Positions 17,332 through 26,788 are shown, counted from the first letter of the stretch. The stretch: DNA of 64,000 nucleotides from Bradyrhizobium sp. 141 (GCF_023074055.1 NZ_JADPKR010000053.1:1-64000), one strand, 5' to 3'. The notes: generated by a model from the sequence alone, not told the origin. Translations and numbers: made by a program.

Positions 17332-19968
17332 TCACGCCGCACGTCGTCTCCGGCGCGCCACGGGGACTTGCCAGGACAAGCCGGTGAGCGGCACTGGTTT
17401 GCTGAAGTGAAATCCCTGGCCGAGCGAGATGCCGAGTGATTGGAGCCGTCTGACCTGTTCGGAGGACTCGACCCCCTCGGCGACGATCGACAGCTTCAAC
17501 GTCTTCGCGAGCTGCACGATGGACTTGAGCACGGCAACGGTCTCGCAGCGATCGATCCTGTCGATGAATGACTTGTCGATCTTGACCTTGTCGAACGGAA
17601 ACGCCGTCAGATAGGACAATGACGAGTATCCGACACCGAAATCATCGAGGGCAATGGAGACGCCGAGCGCCTTGAGGCGCTGGAGCGTCTTGAGGTTCTC
17701 CTCGCTGTCGGCGAGAAATACGCTCTCGGTGATCTCGAGCTCGAGCCGGGTTTGCGGAAGGCCACTCTGCGCCAACGCAAACGTCACGGTGTCGACGAGA
17801 TTGGTGCTGGCAAATTGCAGGGCGGAGAGGTTGACAGCGACCTTGACGTCGGCCGGCATGCTCGTCGCATCGCGACAGGCCCTGGCGAGCACCTGATTGC
17901 CGAGCTCGACGATCAAGCCCCCGGCCTCCGCAACCGCAATGAACTCCGCCGGAGGAATGTAGCCCCTACTGCCGTGATGCCAGCGCGCCAGGGCCTCGAC
18001 CGATTTTACCCGACCGGTGCCGAGCTCGATCACGGGCTGATAAAACACCTCGATTTCCTCGCGCCAGATCGCTTCACGCAGCTCGATCTCGAGCACGTTG
18101 CGCTGATCCGCTTCGGCCTTGAGCTCCGCTGAATAGACGTGGAAGCAGCTTCGGCCGGAATTCTTTGACCTGTAGAGCGCAAGATCGGCGTTGCGAAGTA
18201 TCTCGTCGACCCGTGTGCCATGCTCGGGCACGAGCGCAAGGCCAATGCTACAGCCGATCACGACGGGATGGCCATCGATGTGATAGGGTTCGGCGATGGC
18301 CTGGACCAGCCGCGCCGCCAGGCTCGCAGCGCCGTCGCGCATCGCGGCCCGGCCCGGCGCCACGATCACGGCAAACTCGTCGCCGCCGATCCGCGCCGCC
18401 GTATCGACGTCACGAATCTGCGCCTTGATCCGGTCGGCAACCTGCTTCAGCAACGCGTCGCCGCATTGATGGCCGAGCGCGTCATTGACGGACTTGAACT
18501 TGTCCAGATCGAGCAGGAGTACCGCGAACGCGGGCTCCAGCCGCCGCGAGCGGGCCAGCGCCTCGTCGATGCGCTCCTTGAACAGGTTGCGATTGGCAAG
18601 GCCGGTCAGGCTGTCGTAATGTGCCAGCCGCTCGATGCGGTCCGCCGACGCCTTGCGCTCGGTGATGTCCTCATGAGTAGCAACCCAGCCGCCACCCTCG
18701 CGCCGGCCGTAGGAGATGTAGACGACCCGTCCATCCGGAAACTGCACGGTGTTCGAGATCTGCTCCGACTGCGCGAGCCGGTTCTTCAAATCGACGAGGT
18801 ACGCCTCAACGTCGAGCACGGCGGTCTGCTTGGCGAACACCTCCCGGAAGTCCATGCCGATCCGAATGTCTTCCGGTACGAGTCCGTAGAGTTCGAGCCA
18901 CTGCCGGTTGAACGCGATCAGTCGGTCACGGCCGTCGAACATGCTCAAGCCCTGGGGAAGGGTCCTGAGCGCATCCTCGAACTTGCTGGCAAAATCGCGC
19001 AGCTCGCGGTGGGCGCGATTCAGCGCCTGCTGCCGCCGCCAATGGAATGTCGTCGCGGCCAGGATGATGAACGTAAGCAGCAGCGCGCCGCCGAGATAGA
19101 CCTTCTGCCTGAAGGCGGAGCGGGAATAAATCTCCTGCTCCGAAATGCCGACGGTGAAGATGAGCGGAAACGCCCGCGACCTGCGCGCGGTGATCAGCCG
19201 GTCGCTGCGGTTCGGTCGGTTCTCGTTCCAATATTGCACATAGAAGCCGTCCCCCAGCTCGCCCTCGACGCGGCTCGGCGCGCGTTGACCCATCACGGAG
19301 CCCTGGTCCACGCCCCGGGCGGCGAGCACCACGTAATTCGCATTTCTGAGCACCAGCGTTCCTCCGACGCCGAGCTTTGCGGTGTCGTAAAACCTGCCGA
19401 CGACGTCGACGCTGAGCGAGCCGACGACCACGCCTACCGGATTCCCGGCGAGGTCGAACAGCTTTCGCGCGAGCTGGATGGTCCATTTGTGCGACGCCCG
19501 CCCCAGCACTGGCGTGGCGACGTAGAGGCGGTCATCGGCTTGCGCCATGACGTTGATGAAGTGCTCGCGATCGCCAAGATAGAGCGGCGGACCCGAATAG
19601 CCCGTGGTCGTATTGATCATGTAGCCGTCCAGTCCGATCAGCGCGAACTGAACCACGTCGCCGCTCGCAATGCGGGCCTTGTCGGACCATGACTTCAGGC
19701 TAAAGGTGAGCGGATCCTGGGCGTAGAGCGTTCGCACCACCAGCAACGACTGATCGACGCGCTCGAAGATGCGTTCGGTGTTTTCCTCGAACAGTTCGGC
19801 GACGCTGTCGCCGTGCGACCGCGCCTGCCCGATCGCGTCCGCCCGCTCCGATGACGTGATCGCGAAGTAGCCGATCCAGGCCAGGGGCAGGAAGAACAAT
19901 GCGATCTGCAGCGGAGCATTGCGCAGAATCGTCAGCGCCGCCCTGCGGATTGATCTCGCGAGCATCAT
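17332..19968 (-). CDS. Membrane sensor with PAS, GGDEF and EAL domains
   Basis: An 878-residue c-di-GMP enzyme. In order: an N-terminal membrane segment (IALFFLPLAWIGYFAI), a periplasmic Cache-type sensor of about 230 residues, and a second membrane segment (YLGGALLLTFIILAATT). Then come a PAS domain, GGDEF (GGDEF intact, residues 528-532) and EAL (EALARW from residue 658, with DDFGVGYSSLSYL). Both catalytic signatures are intact, so it may both make and break c-di-GMP. The start at 19968 is preferred because GGGGAG lies about 8 bases upstream; ATG at 20013 and GTG at 20028 lack this. Confidence 0.95.
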   Translation of the reverse strand: MMLARSIRRAALTILRNAPLQIALFFLPLAWIGYFAITSSERADAIGQARSHGDSVAELFEENTERIFERVDQSLLVVRTLYAQDPLTFSLKSWSDKARIASGDVVQFALIGLDGYMINTTTGYSGPPLYLGDREHFINVMAQADDRLYVATPVLGRASHKWTIQLARKLFDLAGNPVGVVVGSLSVDVVGRFYDTAKLGVGGTLVLRNANYVVLAARGVDQGSVMGQRAPSRVEGELGDGFYVQYWNENRPNRSDRLITARRSRAFPLIFTVGISEQEIYSRSAFRQKVYLGGALLLTFIILAATTFHWRRQQALNRAHRELRDFASKFEDALRTLPQGLSMFDGRDRLIAFNRQWLELYGLVPEDIRIGMDFREVFAKQTAVLDVEAYLVDLKNRLAQSEQISNTVQFPDGRVVYISYGRREGGGWVATHEDITERKASADRIERLAHYDSLTGLANRNLFKERIDEALARSRRLEPAFAVLLLDLDKFKSVNDALGHQCGDALLKQVADRIKAQIRDVDTAARIGGDEFAVIVAPGRAAMRDGAASLAARLVQAIAEPYHIDGHPVVIGCSIGLALVPEHGTRVDEILRNADLALYRSKNSGRSCFHVYSAELKAEADQRNVLEIELREAIWREEIEVFYQPVIELGTGRVKSVEALARWHHGSRGYIPPAEFIAVAEAGGLIVELGNQVLARACRDATSMPADVKVAVNLSALQFASTNLVDTVTFALAQSGLPQTRLELEITESVFLADSEENLKTLQRLKALGVSIALDDFGVGYSSLSYLTAFPFDKVKIDKSFIDRIDRCETVAVLKSIVQLAKTLKLSIVAEGVESSEQVRRLQSLGISLGQGFHFSKPVPLTGLSWQVPVARRRRRAA

Positions 19969-20252
19969 CCTGCCCACTCCCCGCGTCAGCCACAGGGGCA
20001 GGGCAGAGCTCATCGCCGAAAACAGCACCGCCTCTCTCCGCCTTGCACAGGGACGGCCCCGGCCGGAAACCGGACGCGGGCCTGTCCATGGCGCCGAAGT
20101 TAGGCGGGACAGCCTTAAATTTCGGTTGGAACAATGCTCAATTCTTAAGCTTGCGGCGCTCGTATGATCCCGGAGGTCGGCCGTTTTTCAGCAACCGGGC
20201 GGTGTTGGCATGTTGGGAGGCGGTATTCTAGCGGCCCTGAAGTTTTCGGGCC

Positions 20253-21044
20253 TCACACCGCGCGCGCAAGAACGATCGCGCCGGACAGGATGAGGATTAC
20301 GCCTGCCATATGGCTCAATCTTCGGCCGAACGGCAGCAGCTTCTCGCCGGCGACATAGAGCATGAGGCCGACGATCCAGACCAGGTTCATCACGCCGCCG
20401 ACAAACAGCAAGAGCATCAGAAACCAGCAGCAGCCGACGCAGTAGCTGCCGTGGCGCAGCCCCATGCGGAATGCCCCGCGCGTGCCGGGCCGCCAATGCC
20501 GGCTGAGAAACAGCAGCGGACTCTCGCAGTACCTCAGGCAGGCATGTTTGAGAGGCGTGAACTGGTAGACGCCCGCGGCAAGCAGGATGATGCCGCCCAA
20601 AACCGCGCTGGTGCTTGCCATCGCCATCGACAAGAGGCCGAGGCGCTCAAGCCCCCATTGCGCCAGGACTGCTGCGAGACTGAACCCAGCCCATGTCACG
20701 AGGTACCCGGCGAGAAAGATCCAGGCATCGATTGTCGCGCGGGATGCAGTCTCGTGCTTGTGCCGGACGGTCGCATACAAGAGGACGGTAGGCCCCGCGC
20801 TCGGCGCCATCATCGCGATCATCATCACCCACCACATCGCGAACAGCAGCGCGGCAGAGCGCAGCGTCCACGGCATCGGCGCCATGTCCGGCATCTCGGC
20901 CATCATGTCGGTGTCCATACCGGCGCCGCCCGCGAGATAGGCCCAGGCGAGCGCCGCCACAGCGGCGGTCCCGATCGCGACGATCAGCCGGTCGCGGTGG
21001 AGCAAGTGTTCCAGTATCGAGCGCCCCTGCATCGACTTGTCCAT
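20253..21044 (-). CDS. DUF2182 integral membrane protein
   Basis: A 263-residue polytopic membrane protein with about 7 segments. It carries the family stretch MWWVMMIAMMAPSAGPTVLLY, then LKHACLRYCESPL and the cysteine-rich GSYCVGCCWFLMLL in the C-terminal half. The family is annotated as a predicted metal-binding membrane protein; that role is not proven. It is encoded 48 bases downstream of DUF1326, and these two families commonly occur together. Confidence 0.92.
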   Translation of the reverse strand: MDKSMQGRSILEHLLHRDRLIVAIGTAAVAALAWAYLAGGAGMDTDMMAEMPDMAPMPWTLRSAALLFAMWWVMMIAMMAPSAGPTVLLYATVRHKHETASRATIDAWIFLAGYLVTWAGFSLAAVLAQWGLERLGLLSMAMASTSAVLGGIILLAAGVYQFTPLKHACLRYCESPLLFLSRHWRPGTRGAFRMGLRHGSYCVGCCWFLMLLLFVGGVMNLVWIVGLMLYVAGEKLLPFGRRLSHMAGVILILSGAIVLARAV

Positions 21045-21092
21045 AGCGATGAGGAGCTGACACCGAGGTTTTGTCTCGGTTTCAGCGCCGCA

Positions 21093-21725
21093 TCATGCCG
21101 CAACGCCTTCGGGCGTCTGCACGACATTGGCGAGCGAGCTATGCGTACCGCGGGTCTCGAACGGGATCGCACCGGTCGAGCGAATGTTGGCGGATGCGAC
21201 CTCGGCCGCCCGATGTTCGAATCCCTCGGGCATGACCACCTGAATGCGGTGCGGATCACCCGTCACCGGATTCTTGATCGGCTCGACATCGGTCTCAAGC
21301 ACGCCCATGGCGACGAGTTTTGCGACGCGTCCGTCCTTGTCGAAGGAAAACTCGAACGGCGCAAACACCGGATCGTGGATCTTGGTCACGATCATGCTGA
21401 CGATCTGGAAAAGCGTGCCTTCGGCCGAATGCTTGCCGGAAAAGATATCGAACAACGCCTGACGCTGCTCCGCCGTGGCGCGTTCGTCGATGATGGGCTG
21501 GATTGTCCCGTTGCCTTCATGAAGGGCCCCGGGGAAATCGACCGTGATCGCAAAGCAGAGACCATCGAGCTTGGTCCCTTCGAAATGTCCTTTGGCGATC
21601 CGCATCGCGACCATTCCCTTGCAATAGCCTTGGGTCGGCGGCGCGTTGAAATCGCAGGGGCAGCCAAACGCACAGGTGCAGTTCTTCATCCATTCGCCTT
21701 CGAGACGCCAGTCCGATGCAGCCAT
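21093..21725 (-). CDS. DUF1326 domain-containing protein
   Basis: A 210-residue soluble protein. The N-terminal motif WMKNCTCAFGCPCDF (C-x-C-x3-C-P-C) is followed by CKG nearby. This cysteine set is the family signature and is likely to hold a metal or a redox disulfide. The ATG at 21725 has GGGAGATG upstream. Transcription probably continues into the DUF2182 gene. No enzymatic activity is established for the family. Confidence 0.92.
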   Translation of the reverse strand: MAASDWRLEGEWMKNCTCAFGCPCDFNAPPTQGYCKGMVAMRIAKGHFEGTKLDGLCFAITVDFPGALHEGNGTIQPIIDERATAEQRQALFDIFSGKHSAEGTLFQIVSMIVTKIHDPVFAPFEFSFDKDGRVAKLVAMGVLETDVEPIKNPVTGDPHRIQVVMPEGFEHRAAEVASANIRSTGAIPFETRGTHSSLANVVQTPEGVAA

Positions 21726-22104
21726 GGCACATCTCCCAATGTGAGCGGGGACAGCGGCAGCCATTGACGAATTTGTTCAGCGTTCTTGTCGAGGCAATGC
21801 GAAAAGCGCGCGAGCGGGATCGAATCCGATCAGAAGGCCGGCATCGCAGAAAAAGGTCCGGTGGCGAGCTGCCGTTTACCGTCCCAATGCCGAGAGATCA
21901 TATCAGCGGCAGCCGGTCTGGTATAGCGAACCATGGTAGTGGCTCGAGAGCAGCCACATCTCGGGGATGTCCGACGTCAGGGGCGTGGTGCGCCATTCAG
22001 GACAAAATTGCGAACTCGTACACCATTGAATTAACTATACAATTGAGACACAAGCGCCTGAACCGCGTGCGCGGATCTCATCCCGGCTGGCTGTAACAGC
22101 AGTC

Positions 22105-22350
22105 CACCTTCCAGAACGTCCTTAGGCCGAATTGCCTATGCGTCGGCCAGCAACAGCTTCAGCCGCGTGTTCGCGTCCTCGAGCGTCTTCGGCCGCTTGG
22201 CCTCCGACACCTCCATCCCGCCGAACGTCGCTTTTCATTTGTAGCTGCTGGCGGCGCTGACGCCATGCTTGCGGCAGATCGGAGACCGAAACGTCGGCCT
22301 CATGCTCATTCAAAATTCCGATGATCTGCCTTTTCTGAAAAGTAGCGACG
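22105..22350 (-). pseudogene. Degenerate IS3-family transposase orfA fragment
   Basis: Reading the minus strand in shifting frames recovers the orfA protein of IS3-type elements: QIIGILNEHEADVSVSDL, then RKHGVSAASSYK, an in-frame stop where Trp is expected, then KATFGGMEVSEAKR and LEDANTRLKLLLADA, another stop, and an NSALKDLL-like tail. At least two frameshifts and two stops are present. No orfB or terminal repeats are seen. The flanks 21726-22104 and 22351-22509 hold no recognisable gene. The left flank is visibly AT-richer than the surroundings. Confidence 0.85.
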
Positions 22351-22509
22351 CTTCGTGATCTGGTCCTACTGCGGCGCGTCATTACTGCAATCCGCGTCGT
22401 AGCGTCGCATCACCGGGAACATTCTTGCCAAACCCCGGCGCGCGTCTTTGTCTTCTCCTCATAAAACAGGGTGATCCGCAATGGATCGCCACACCAGAGG
22501 GAGGAAGCC

Positions 22510-23649
22510 ATGACCAAACCAGGTAAAGGAGGCACGTCCAGTCGACGCCGCTTCCTGAAAGTTGCTGCCGCTGGCGCCGCCGCCACGGTCGCCGCGCCGG
22601 CCATCGTCAGTGCGCAGGGACCGATCAGCATGCGCTGGCAGAGCACCTGGCCATCCAAGGACATTTTCCACGAATACGCCCTCGACTACGCCAAGAAGGT
22701 CAACGACATGACCGGTGGCGACCTCAAGATCGAGGTGCTTCCCGCCGGCGCCGTGGTGCCTGCCTTCGGCCTGCTCGACGCGGTATCCAAGGGCGTGCTC
22801 GACGGCGGCCACGGCGTGCTCGTCTATCACTACGGCAAGCAGACGGCGCTCGCTTTGTGGGGATCGGGTCCGGGCTTTGCGATGGACGCCAACATGCTGC
22901 TGGCCTGGCACCGCTACGGCGGCGGCAAGGAGCTGCTCGCAAAACTCTATGAATCGATCGGCGCCAACGTGGTCTCGTTCCCTTACGGGCCGATGCCGAC
23001 GCAGCCGTTCGGCTGGTTCAAGAAGCCGGTCACCAAGCCCGAGGATGTCAAGGGTTTGAAATTCCGCACTGTCGGAATCTCCATCGACGTGTATTCGGGA
23101 ATGGGCGCGGCCGTGAACGCGCTGCCCGGCGGCGAAATCGTAGCTGCCATGGACCGCGGCCTCTTGGACGCGGCGGAGTTCAATAATGCCACCTCCGACC
23201 GCGTGCTTGGCTTCCCCGATGTCTCCAAGGTCTGCATGCTGCAGAGCTATCACCAGAATGCCGAGCAGTTCGAGATCACGTTCAACAAGGACAAGTACAA
23301 CGCGCTGCCGGACAAGATAAAGGCGATCATCGCCAACGCGGTGGACGCGGCTTCGGCGGACATGTCCTGGAAGGCGATCGACCGCTACTCCAAGGACTAT
23401 GTGGAGCTGCAGACCAAGGACAACGTCAAGTTCTACAAGACTCCCGACGCCATCCTGAAGCAGCAGCTCGAGATCTATGATAGCGTGGTGAAGAAGAAAG
23501 CGGCGGAGAATCCCCTGTTCAAGGAGATCGTGCAGTCGCAGATCGAATTCGCCAAGCGCGCGACGCAGTGGGAGCAGGATACGGTGGTGAACCGCCGCAT
23601 GGCCTACGACCACTATTTCGGGCCCAACGCGGCGGCCAAGAAGCTCTAG
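22510..23649 (+). CDS. DctP-family TRAP substrate-binding protein (TakP-like), Tat signal
   Basis: A 379-residue periplasmic receptor. The N-terminus SSRRRFLKVAAAGAAATVAAP is a twin-arginine signal, so it is exported folded. The mature protein follows the TakP/DctP pattern: GGDLKIEVLPAGAVVPAFGLLDAV, GPGFAMDANMLLAWHRYGGG, GLKFRTVGISIDVYSGMG and GGEIVAAMDRGLLDAAEF. Family members bind 2-oxoacids or other organic acids. GGGAGGAAGCC gives a strong ribosome-binding site. It is followed by the DctQ and DctM permease genes. Confidence 0.93.
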   Translation: MTKPGKGGTSSRRRFLKVAAAGAAATVAAPAIVSAQGPISMRWQSTWPSKDIFHEYALDYAKKVNDMTGGDLKIEVLPAGAVVPAFGLLDAVSKGVLDGGHGVLVYHYGKQTALALWGSGPGFAMDANMLLAWHRYGGGKELLAKLYESIGANVVSFPYGPMPTQPFGWFKKPVTKPEDVKGLKFRTVGISIDVYSGMGAAVNALPGGEIVAAMDRGLLDAAEFNNATSDRVLGFPDVSKVCMLQSYHQNAEQFEITFNKDKYNALPDKIKAIIANAVDAASADMSWKAIDRYSKDYVELQTKDNVKFYKTPDAILKQQLEIYDSVVKKKAAENPLFKEIVQSQIEFAKRATQWEQDTVVNRRMAYDHYFGPNAAAKKL

Positions 23650-23666
23650 CGGCGAAATAATACCGG

Positions 23667-23704
23667 CAAGGCACCGTCCGGATCATCACCTGGGCGGTGC
23701 CTTG
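23667..23704 (+). promoter_or_regulatory. Intercistronic hairpin between binding-protein and permease genes
   Basis: A perfect 10-bp inverted repeat CAAGGCACCG / CGGTGCCTTG is separated by 18 bases, with no U-run. It lies in the 99-base gap after the receptor stop. It could protect the receptor mRNA 3' end or attenuate read-through into the permeases. Confidence 0.65.
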
Positions 23705-23748
23705 TGCTATGTTCAGCTATCCTCTTTTCACCGAGGCGGCCGCATCAC

Positions 23749-24417
23749 ATGAGCGTCCAGAGTTTACTGCACACGATCGACGGCATCTCGACCTGGGTCG
23801 GCAAGGCGACCGCCTGGCTGATGATCGTCCTGATGAGCGTCGTCTGTATCGAGGTTTTCAAACGCTACGCCGTGAACATGCCGACGGCATGGATCTTCGA
23901 CGCCGAGAACATGCTGTACGGGTCGCTGTTCATGCTGGCCGGCGCCTATACGCTGGCGCAGAACGCCCATGTCCGCGGCGACTTCCTGTATTCCTCGATG
24001 CGGCCGCGAACGCAGGCCGCGCTCGACCTCATTCTCTACTTCGTCTTCTTCATTCCGGGCATCGCTGCGCTGATCTATGCAGGCTATTTCTACGCCGCCG
24101 ATTCCTGGCACATCAACGAGCATTCCAACGTCACGGCGGATGGCCCGCCGGTCTACCACTTCAAGACCGTCATTCCGATCGCGGGCGCGCTGGTCATGCT
24201 TCAGGGGATCGGCGAGATGATCCGCTGCATCGCGTGCCTGAAGACCGGCGAATGGCCGAGCCGGCTTGCCGACGTCGCCGAGACCGACGTCATCGAGGAA
24301 CAGCTCGCACACTCTGAATTCGTGGACGAGGAATCGCGTAAGCTCGCCATCGAGGGCGCGGCGCGCATCGATGAAATGGCGCGGCAGCGTGGTATGGGTG
24401 GGGACCTGAACACATGA
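23749..24417 (+). CDS. TRAP transporter small permease subunit (DctQ)
   Basis: A 222-residue membrane protein with four hydrophobic segments and a 60-residue acidic cytoplasmic C-terminal tail. Family features include the IEVFKRYAVNMPTAWIFDAE and AHVRGDFLYSS stretches. The stop overlaps the start of the large permease as ATGA, so the two are coupled. It works with the upstream TakP-like receptor. Confidence 0.93.
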   Translation: MSVQSLLHTIDGISTWVGKATAWLMIVLMSVVCIEVFKRYAVNMPTAWIFDAENMLYGSLFMLAGAYTLAQNAHVRGDFLYSSMRPRTQAALDLILYFVFFIPGIAALIYAGYFYAADSWHINEHSNVTADGPPVYHFKTVIPIAGALVMLQGIGEMIRCIACLKTGEWPSRLADVAETDVIEEQLAHSEFVDEESRKLAIEGAARIDEMARQRGMGGDLNT

Positions 24418-26162
24418 GCGACCCGGCACTTGGCCTGTTGATGCTGACGCTCATCGTCGTCGTCATCATGATGGGCTTTGCCACGGCCTTCACGCTGATG
24501 GGCCTCGGCATGTTCTTTGGCTTCATCGCCTTCTACGACCCGTCGCAGAGCTGGACGCACAACAGGGTTTTCGAGCTGATGGTCCAACGCACCTACGGTG
24601 CGATGACCAATGACGTGCTGATTTCCATCCCGTTGTTCGTGCTGATGGGCTACGTGATGGAGCGCGGCGCGCTGGTCGACAAGATGTTCTATTCGATCCA
24701 GCTCGCCTTCCGCCGCCTGCCTGCCTCGCTCGCCGTTGCGACCCTGATCGTCTGCACGTTCTGGGGCATCGCCTCCGGGCTCGTCGGTGCGGTGGTGGTG
24801 CTGATGGGCGTGATCGCCTTCAACCCGATGCTGCGCGCCGGCTATGACGTGAAACTCGCCTCCGGCGTCATCACCGCGGGCGGCACGCTCGGCATCCTGA
24901 TCCCGCCTTCGGTGATGATCATCGTCTATGCCGCGGTCGCCGGCCAGTCCGTGGTCAAGCTTTACGCGGCGGCGATGTTCCCGGGCTTCTTCCTGGCGTT
25001 CCTCTATCTCGTCTATGTCATCGGCTGGGCGATGATTAACCCGAAGATCGCCCCGCCGCTGCCGGAGGAACAGACCCGCGTCCCGCTGCCTGAATGGATC
25101 AAGAGGTTCGCGACACTGTATTCGCCGAATCTGTTCGTCGGCCTGTTCAAGGCGCTGTTGTCGCCCACAAGGGCCATGACGCTCGAGATCGACGGCAAGC
25201 CGATGGGCTATGGCGCGATCATGAAGCACTTCCTCATTTCGCTGGTGCCGTTGCTGCTGACCGTCATCATGCTCGGCACGGTCTGGTGGTATGTCGTGAT
25301 CCACCAGCAGGCCGGCGCGGCGAGCGAGGCCGTCGAAGGCCTGCAGCAGCTCGGCAGCGCGGTCGAGACGAAGGAGCTGTCGCCGGCCGAAAAGGGACCG
25401 GACACCCAGTTCTATATCTGGTTCGCGATATCGGCCGCCGTTTTGGCGGCATGGACCGTGCGCTCTTACTTGCGCATGGACGGCGAGCGCTTCGAAGTGC
25501 TGAAACTCCTGACTTCGTCGGTGATGCCGCTGGGTATTCTCACCGTCGTGGTGCTGGGCGTGATCCTGTTCGGCATCACGACGGCAACCGAATCCGCCGG
25601 CGTCGGCGCCGCCGGCGCCTTCATCCTTGCCTTCCACGCCCGCACGCTCGACTGGAAGCGCACCAAGGAAGCGGTGTTCCTGACCGCGAAGACGACCGCG
25701 ATGGTGTGCTGGCTGTTCGTCGGCTCCGCGCTGTTCTCGGCGGTGTTCGCCATCCTCGGCGGTCAGGCGCTGCTGGAAAGCTGGGTGCTCTCGCTCAACA
25801 TGTCGCCGGTGCAGTTCATGATCCTGTCGCAGGCGATCATCTTCATCCTCGGCTGGCCGCTGGAATGGACCGAGATCATCATCATCTTCGTGCCGATCTT
25901 CCTGCCGATGCTGAAGCATTTCGGCATCGACCCGGTGCTGTGGGGCGTGCTGGTGTTCGTGAACCTGCAGGCGGCGTTCCTGTCGCCGCCCGTGGCGATG
26001 TCCGCGTTCTACCTCAAAGGCGTCGCACCGAAGCATGTCACGCTGAACCAGATCTTTTCGGGCATGATGCCCTACATGCTGATCGTGATCCTCTGCATGG
26101 TGATCATGTATCTTTGGCCCGGCATGACGCTGTGGCTGCCGAACTATCTGTACGGAAGTTGA
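24414..26162 (+). CDS. TRAP transporter large permease subunit (DctM)
   Basis: A 582-residue membrane protein. This is longer than the usual ~430-residue DctM, because an insertion (about residues 210-350) holds an extra membrane segment and soluble loops. Family motifs include GIASGLVGAVVVLMGVI, GGTLGILIPPSVMIIVYA and the C-terminal GWPLEWTEIIIIFVPIFLPML. It carries solute with a Na+ or H+ gradient together with DctQ. Confidence 0.94.
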   Translation: MSDPALGLLMLTLIVVVIMMGFATAFTLMGLGMFFGFIAFYDPSQSWTHNRVFELMVQRTYGAMTNDVLISIPLFVLMGYVMERGALVDKMFYSIQLAFRRLPASLAVATLIVCTFWGIASGLVGAVVVLMGVIAFNPMLRAGYDVKLASGVITAGGTLGILIPPSVMIIVYAAVAGQSVVKLYAAAMFPGFFLAFLYLVYVIGWAMINPKIAPPLPEEQTRVPLPEWIKRFATLYSPNLFVGLFKALLSPTRAMTLEIDGKPMGYGAIMKHFLISLVPLLLTVIMLGTVWWYVVIHQQAGAASEAVEGLQQLGSAVETKELSPAEKGPDTQFYIWFAISAAVLAAWTVRSYLRMDGERFEVLKLLTSSVMPLGILTVVVLGVILFGITTATESAGVGAAGAFILAFHARTLDWKRTKEAVFLTAKTTAMVCWLFVGSALFSAVFAILGGQALLESWVLSLNMSPVQFMILSQAIIFILGWPLEWTEIIIIFVPIFLPMLKHFGIDPVLWGVLVFVNLQAAFLSPPVAMSAFYLKGVAPKHVTLNQIFSGMMPYMLIVILCMVIMYLWPGMTLWLPNYLYGS

Positions 26163-26199
26163 GGCAAAGCGGCGAGCACCGGGCGCGTGTCACACGGAA

Positions 26200-26275
26200 T
26201 GGTGCCCAGGGGCGGAATCGAACCACCGACACTGCGATTTTCAGTCGCATGCTCTACCAACTGAGCTACCTGGGC
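26200..26275 (-). tRNA. tRNA-Phe (GAA)
   Basis: A 76-nt cloverleaf: acceptor GCCCAGG / CCTGGGC, D-arm GCTCAGTTGGTAGAGC, anticodon stem TGCGA / TCGCA with loop CTGAAAA (anticodon GAA), T-arm GGTGGTTCGATTCCGCC, and CCA encoded. Confidence 0.97.
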
Positions 26276-26460
26276 GTGCTGAGCGAAGGACCCAAGGCCC
26301 ATCGAGCGGGCGGTTTATAGTGGGCTCGGGGCGGCGTGTCCACCCGGCTTCGCCAAGAGGCTTCGCCGGGCGGGGTCCGGCTGTGCACAAGGTGGGACGG
26401 GTTTGCCGCGGCTGGCGCGCGACGCGCTTGCCATCCAAATAAGCTATTGATCTTATTTAA

Positions 26461-26643
26461 TTATTCGACATCGTCCGCGTCGTCGGCGTGGCCGGGGATG
26501 ACATAGGAGCCCTTCAGCCAGCGGTTCAGGTCGACGTCGCGGCAGCGCGAGGAGCAGAACGGACGGGTGGCCTCGGACTGCGGCTTGCCGCAGATCGGGC
26601 AGGTTTTGAGCGGGCTGGCGGGATTTTTGACCTGGTCGTCCAT
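26461..26643 (-). CDS. yacG: DNA gyrase inhibitor YacG
   Basis: A 60-residue zinc protein. It has a C-x2-C pair (CPICGKP) and a C-x3-C pair (FCSSRCRDVDLNRWL) spaced as in YacG, followed by the conserved SYVIPG and an acidic tail. It binds GyrB and inhibits gyrase, which is established for E. coli YacG. The long frame upstream of the ATG at 26643 is a shadow of maf. It is downstream of maf on the same strand. Confidence 0.95.
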   Translation of the reverse strand: MDDQVKNPASPLKTCPICGKPQSEATRPFCSSRCRDVDLNRWLKGSYVIPGHADDADDVE

Positions 26644-26788
26644 GATGTCGGCGGCTTGCACGGGGTGAAACTGTTCAAGAGCCTGTCGGCAAACAGGTTC
26701 CTTGGGCGACAGCGCATGCGCCCGGTCAGGCCATTTTACTTTGCATGGGGTTGTTTCGCGATTTTTGTTGGGGCCGCGGCTTGTCGGC

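Noticed and set aside
18220..19692. A 490-residue plus-strand frame inside the GGDEF-EAL gene
   Set aside because: Antisense to conserved domains, and its composition is typical of shadow frames.
21716..22096. A 126-residue plus-strand frame between DUF1326 and the IS relic
   Set aside because: Composition and codon use look random, and it starts inside the DUF1326 start region.
24201..26036. A 611-residue minus-strand reading frame under the DctM gene
   Set aside because: It is a GC-rich shadow frame opposite a clear TRAP permease; composition is Arg/His/Asp-rich and has no domain.
26435..26460. AT-rich AAATAAG/CTTATTT hairpin after yacG as a terminator
   Set aside because: The stem is short and weak and is not followed by a U-run on the minus strand.
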